DNA of 7,117 bases, taken from the NCBI GenBank assembly GCA_050872545.1, contig JBNMHA010000121.1, positions 1 to 7,117 on the forward strand, read 5' to 3'. This stretch comes from RGIG8597 sp050872545 (GTDB taxonomy: Bacteria > Spirochaetota > GWE2-31-10). Shown in pieces: positions 5,744 through 7,117 of this stretch (positions are counted from its first letter, which is position 1; every line of letters starts with the position of its first letter). The notes under the pieces were generated by a model. That model saw only the letters and a list, made by a program, of their open reading frames with translations. It did no database searches and was not told the DNA's origin. The position numbers and the translations under genes were made by a program.

Positions 5744-5772
5744 TTTATAGTACTATATAAGGTGTTTTTCAA
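5744..5772 (-). promoter_or_regulatory. Promoter of the MFS-GNAT operon
   Basis: On the - strand TTGAAA (5772-5767), a 17-bp spacer and TATAAA (5749-5744) give a good sigma-70-type promoter starting near 5737, about 38 bases before the MFS start codon. The -35 lies within the last codons of the HAD gene, so the MFS-GNAT pair can be expressed independently of it. Confidence 0.6.
5746..5757. promoter_or_regulatory. 12-bp palindrome in the MFS promoter, possible operator
   Basis: TATAGTACTATA is a perfect palindrome covering the end of the spacer and most of the -10 hexamer of the MFS promoter, as well as the HAD stop codon. The position suits repressor binding, but no regulator gene is visible next to it and an A/T-rich palindrome of this length can arise by chance. 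Confidence 0.35.
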
Positions 5773-6529
5773 TGCAATAATGGTAAATTCCGTCATCGGC
5801 AGTGCTACCGCAAATATCTGTTGCTGCTTTTTTTAAATCATCAGAAGCATTCCCCATTGCAACGCCTGTGCCCACAGCTTTTAGCATTTCTATATCATTG
5901 TTTCCGTCGCCGAATGCCATTGCTTCTGACTTGTCTAAATTGTAGTATTCCAAAACTTTTTGAATCCCAAAACCTTTTCCGCCTGTGGCTGGAATTATAT
6001 CTGCGGCGTTGTCCCACCAGAACGTAATTTTTGCATTATGAACATTTTTTAGAAGAAGCGGATGATCTTCCTTGCGGCAGCCGATTAAAATTTGGAATAT
6101 TTCTTCTTTGGCAACATCATTGAAATCATCAGCGACTTCGACATTATGGTTTGCAAATCCGTAATATTTTATCAAGTCGTCATCTTTGCCATTTGCAGCC
6201 ATTCTGCTTTTAGTTGCTAATGACAATGGTCGGTTAATTTGAGCGGCGTTATTTATAATGGTAGAAACATCGTCATTACTCAAAGGATTACTGAAAATTA
6301 TGTCCTTTTGATTGTAGCAGTACGAACCGTTGTAAGTGAGAAAAGCATCGAATTCTATCTCGTTAAAGTTCGGCAGCACAATTGGTGAACGACCAGTAGC
6401 AAGGCAGATGATAATTTTATTTTCTTTTAGCCGCTTGAGTGTGTACAATGTGTTTGCGGAAATTAGCTTTCGCTTCATGTCGATAAGCGTTCCGTCTATG
6501 TCAAAAAAAATAATCTTTATGTTACTCAT
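5753..6529 (-). CDS. Cof-type HAD-IIB phosphatase
   Basis: A 258-residue cytoplasmic hydrolase of the haloacid dehalogenase superfamily, subclass IIB (Cof type), at full family length. All four catalytic motifs are present. FFDIDGTLID carries nucleophile Asp10 and acid/base Asp12; CLATGRS carries Thr45; GGKG carries Lys185; and GDGNNDIEML (207-216) carries the Mg2+-binding Asp208 and Asp212. The segment between about 80 and 180 is the expected C2 cap that decides substrate choice. Relatives dephosphorylate sugar phosphates, pyridoxal phosphate or FMN; the substrate here is not predictable. The gene starts six bases after the end of the broken acetyltransferase frame, and its ribosome site (GGAG within the last codons of that frame) is 12 bases from the ATG, rather far. 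It was probably the second gene of an operon whose first gene has decayed. I see no certain promoter directly before it. Confidence 0.9.
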   Translation of the reverse strand: MSNIKIIFFDIDGTLIDMKRKLISANTLYTLKRLKENKIIICLATGRSPIVLPNFNEIEFDAFLTYNGSYCYNQKDIIFSNPLSNDDVSTIINNAAQINRPLSLATKSRMAANGKDDDLIKYYGFANHNVEVADDFNDVAKEEIFQILIGCRKEDHPLLLKNVHNAKITFWWDNAADIIPATGGKGFGIQKVLEYYNLDKSEAMAFGDGNNDIEMLKAVGTGVAMGNASDDLKKAATDICGSTADDGIYHYCIEKHLI

Positions 6530-6535
6530 AAACTT

Positions 6536-6898
6536 TTACTTCTCCGCAAGAATCTTCTTGATTTCGTCTGCAACTTTCCGCAAATCCGCTTCGCACAAAA
6601 GCGGAAGAATATTTGCAAGTTTTTCGCCCTGAAAATCCCATCATTTTATCTTTAAAAGAAGCTCGGTAAACTCGTCGTTGAAACGTTTTTTTATAAAGCG
6701 TGCGGGATTTCCGCCAACTAGCGTGTACGGCTCGACATCTTTTGCAACAACAGAATATGCAGCGATAATCGCACCGTCACCGATTTTTACGCCCGTGCTT
6801 CCGGCAATAAAATCCGATGTAACCTTGTATTCTTTTTTAAAACGGTAAATGCACAACAACGTGTGAACCGCCACCGTAAATTTGCTGCTTATTTTCAT
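6536..6898 (-). pseudogene. Chimeric remnant: Rrf2 regulator N-terminus fused to a Vat/CatB-like acetyltransferase C-terminus, interrupted by TGA
   Basis: The frame opens at ATG 6898 with MKISSKFTVAVHTLLCIYRF and continues KKEYKVTSDFIAGSTG (residues 1-36). This is the start of an Rrf2-type winged-helix regulator. At G36-V37 (about 6793-6788) it changes to VKIGDGAIIAAYSVVAKDVE, then PYTLVGGNPARFIKKRF. That is the last left-handed-helix coils and C-terminal region of hexapeptide acetyltransferases of the Vat/CatB class, which acetylate streptogramins, chloramphenicol or other xenobiotics. After LLLKIK (80-85) comes TGA (6643-6641). The same frame then continues WDFQGEKLANILPLLCEADL and a final helix to TAA at 6538-6536. 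Family members typically read K-W-W here, so the TGA probably replaces a TGG Trp codon. Most of both parent proteins, including the acetyltransferase active-site His region, is missing, so neither function should survive. No good ribosome site precedes the ATG. Confidence 0.8.
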
Positions 6899-7044
6899 AC
6901 GCCGATTTTAACAGATTTTTGATGTAACTTCAATTATTACAATTTACTTTGACAACTGCTACAGAGTCGCTGTTGTCTGGGGCATTTTTTGAGACAAAGC
7001 CCTTGATTTTTGCTCCATTGTTTTTACAACAAAGCCGTGTTCTA

Positions 7045-7117
7045 TCATTTTTTTGCAAGAATCAAAGTGTAATAACAACCGTCGCTGACATTATTTGCTC
7101 CAGACTTATTTACACTG
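7045..7117 (-). CDS. C-terminal end of an unidentified gene
   Basis: The last 23 codons of a - strand frame that enters from the right edge end SDGCYYTLILAKK, followed by TGA (7047-7045) with TAG in the next codon. The tail has the look of a final beta strand with a Lys-rich end, as in some class I methyltransferases, but the fragment is too short to assign. It could also be a chance open frame. Confidence 0.4.
   Translation of the reverse strand, partial: SVNKSGANNVSDGCYYTLILAKK

Noticed and set aside
6585..6605. 7-bp inverted repeat TCCGCTT/AAGCGGA
   Set aside because: It lies inside the former acetyltransferase coding region with no T-run on either side, so it is probably a by-product of codons rather than a terminator.
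6641..6643. TGA read as Trp or Sec by recoding
   Set aside because: TGA ends the antitoxin, antiporter, MFS and GNAT genes here, no selenocysteine element is evident, and the fused, truncated frame already indicates decay.
6901..6960. Possible promoters (TTGAAG with TAAAAT; TTGTCA with TAATAAT) before the Rrf2-like start
   Set aside because: The first would place transcription start at the ATG with no ribosome site, and the second has a 10-bp spacer; neither is convincing.
6970..7005. TTGTCT...AGACAA inverted repeat as a terminator of the right-edge gene
   Set aside because: The stem is six pairs around a 13-base loop, without a following T-run on the - strand.

Overview
The window looks like a stretch of low-GC spirochaete chromosome, most likely a gut-type or oral Treponema. 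I infer this from the gene families together: a PD-(D/E)XK (Rpn-like) transposase-family gene, a DUF2281-like/YafQ toxin-antitoxin pair, a short lipobox lipoprotein and an Rrf2 N-terminus. The A+T-rich coding style fits, and TGA is used as an ordinary stop. No rRNA or tRNA is present to confirm the assignment.

The left part is on the + strand. A 5'-truncated PD-(D/E)XK nuclease-family gene (1-638) is followed by a cluster of short palindromic repeats. Next comes a toxin-antitoxin operon (828-1323) with its own promoter, then another copy of the palindrome, then a monocistronic lipoprotein gene (1465-2490) with promoter and intrinsic terminator. The palindromes share flanks (AGATT...AATGACA) but differ in their arms by paired changes, and they bracket the toxin-antitoxin pair.

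The rest is on the - strand. A CPA-type cation:proton antiporter (2562-3761) lies behind a consensus promoter and a leader that I read as a fluoride (crcB-type) riboswitch, with a terminator that overlaps and competes with the aptamer. The antiporter is therefore probably part of a fluoride response. Further right is a two-gene MFS transporter/GNAT acetyltransferase operon (5698-4003) with a promoter carrying a 12-bp palindrome, preceded by a Cof-type HAD phosphatase (6529-5753).

Upstream of the HAD gene lies a broken gene (6898-6536). The first ~36 codons of an Rrf2-type regulator are joined in frame to the C-terminal part of a Vat/CatB-like hexapeptide acetyltransferase, and an in-frame TGA stands where the family usually has the first Trp of a WW pair. 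The right edge holds the last 23 codons of an unidentified - strand gene. Bases 6899-7044 contain no gene I can support and no convincing promoter or terminator.

The items most worth following up are the fluoride riboswitch/antiporter unit, the Rrf2-acetyltransferase chimera, the covarying palindromic repeat family around the toxin-antitoxin pair, and the three-domain lipoprotein of unknown function.
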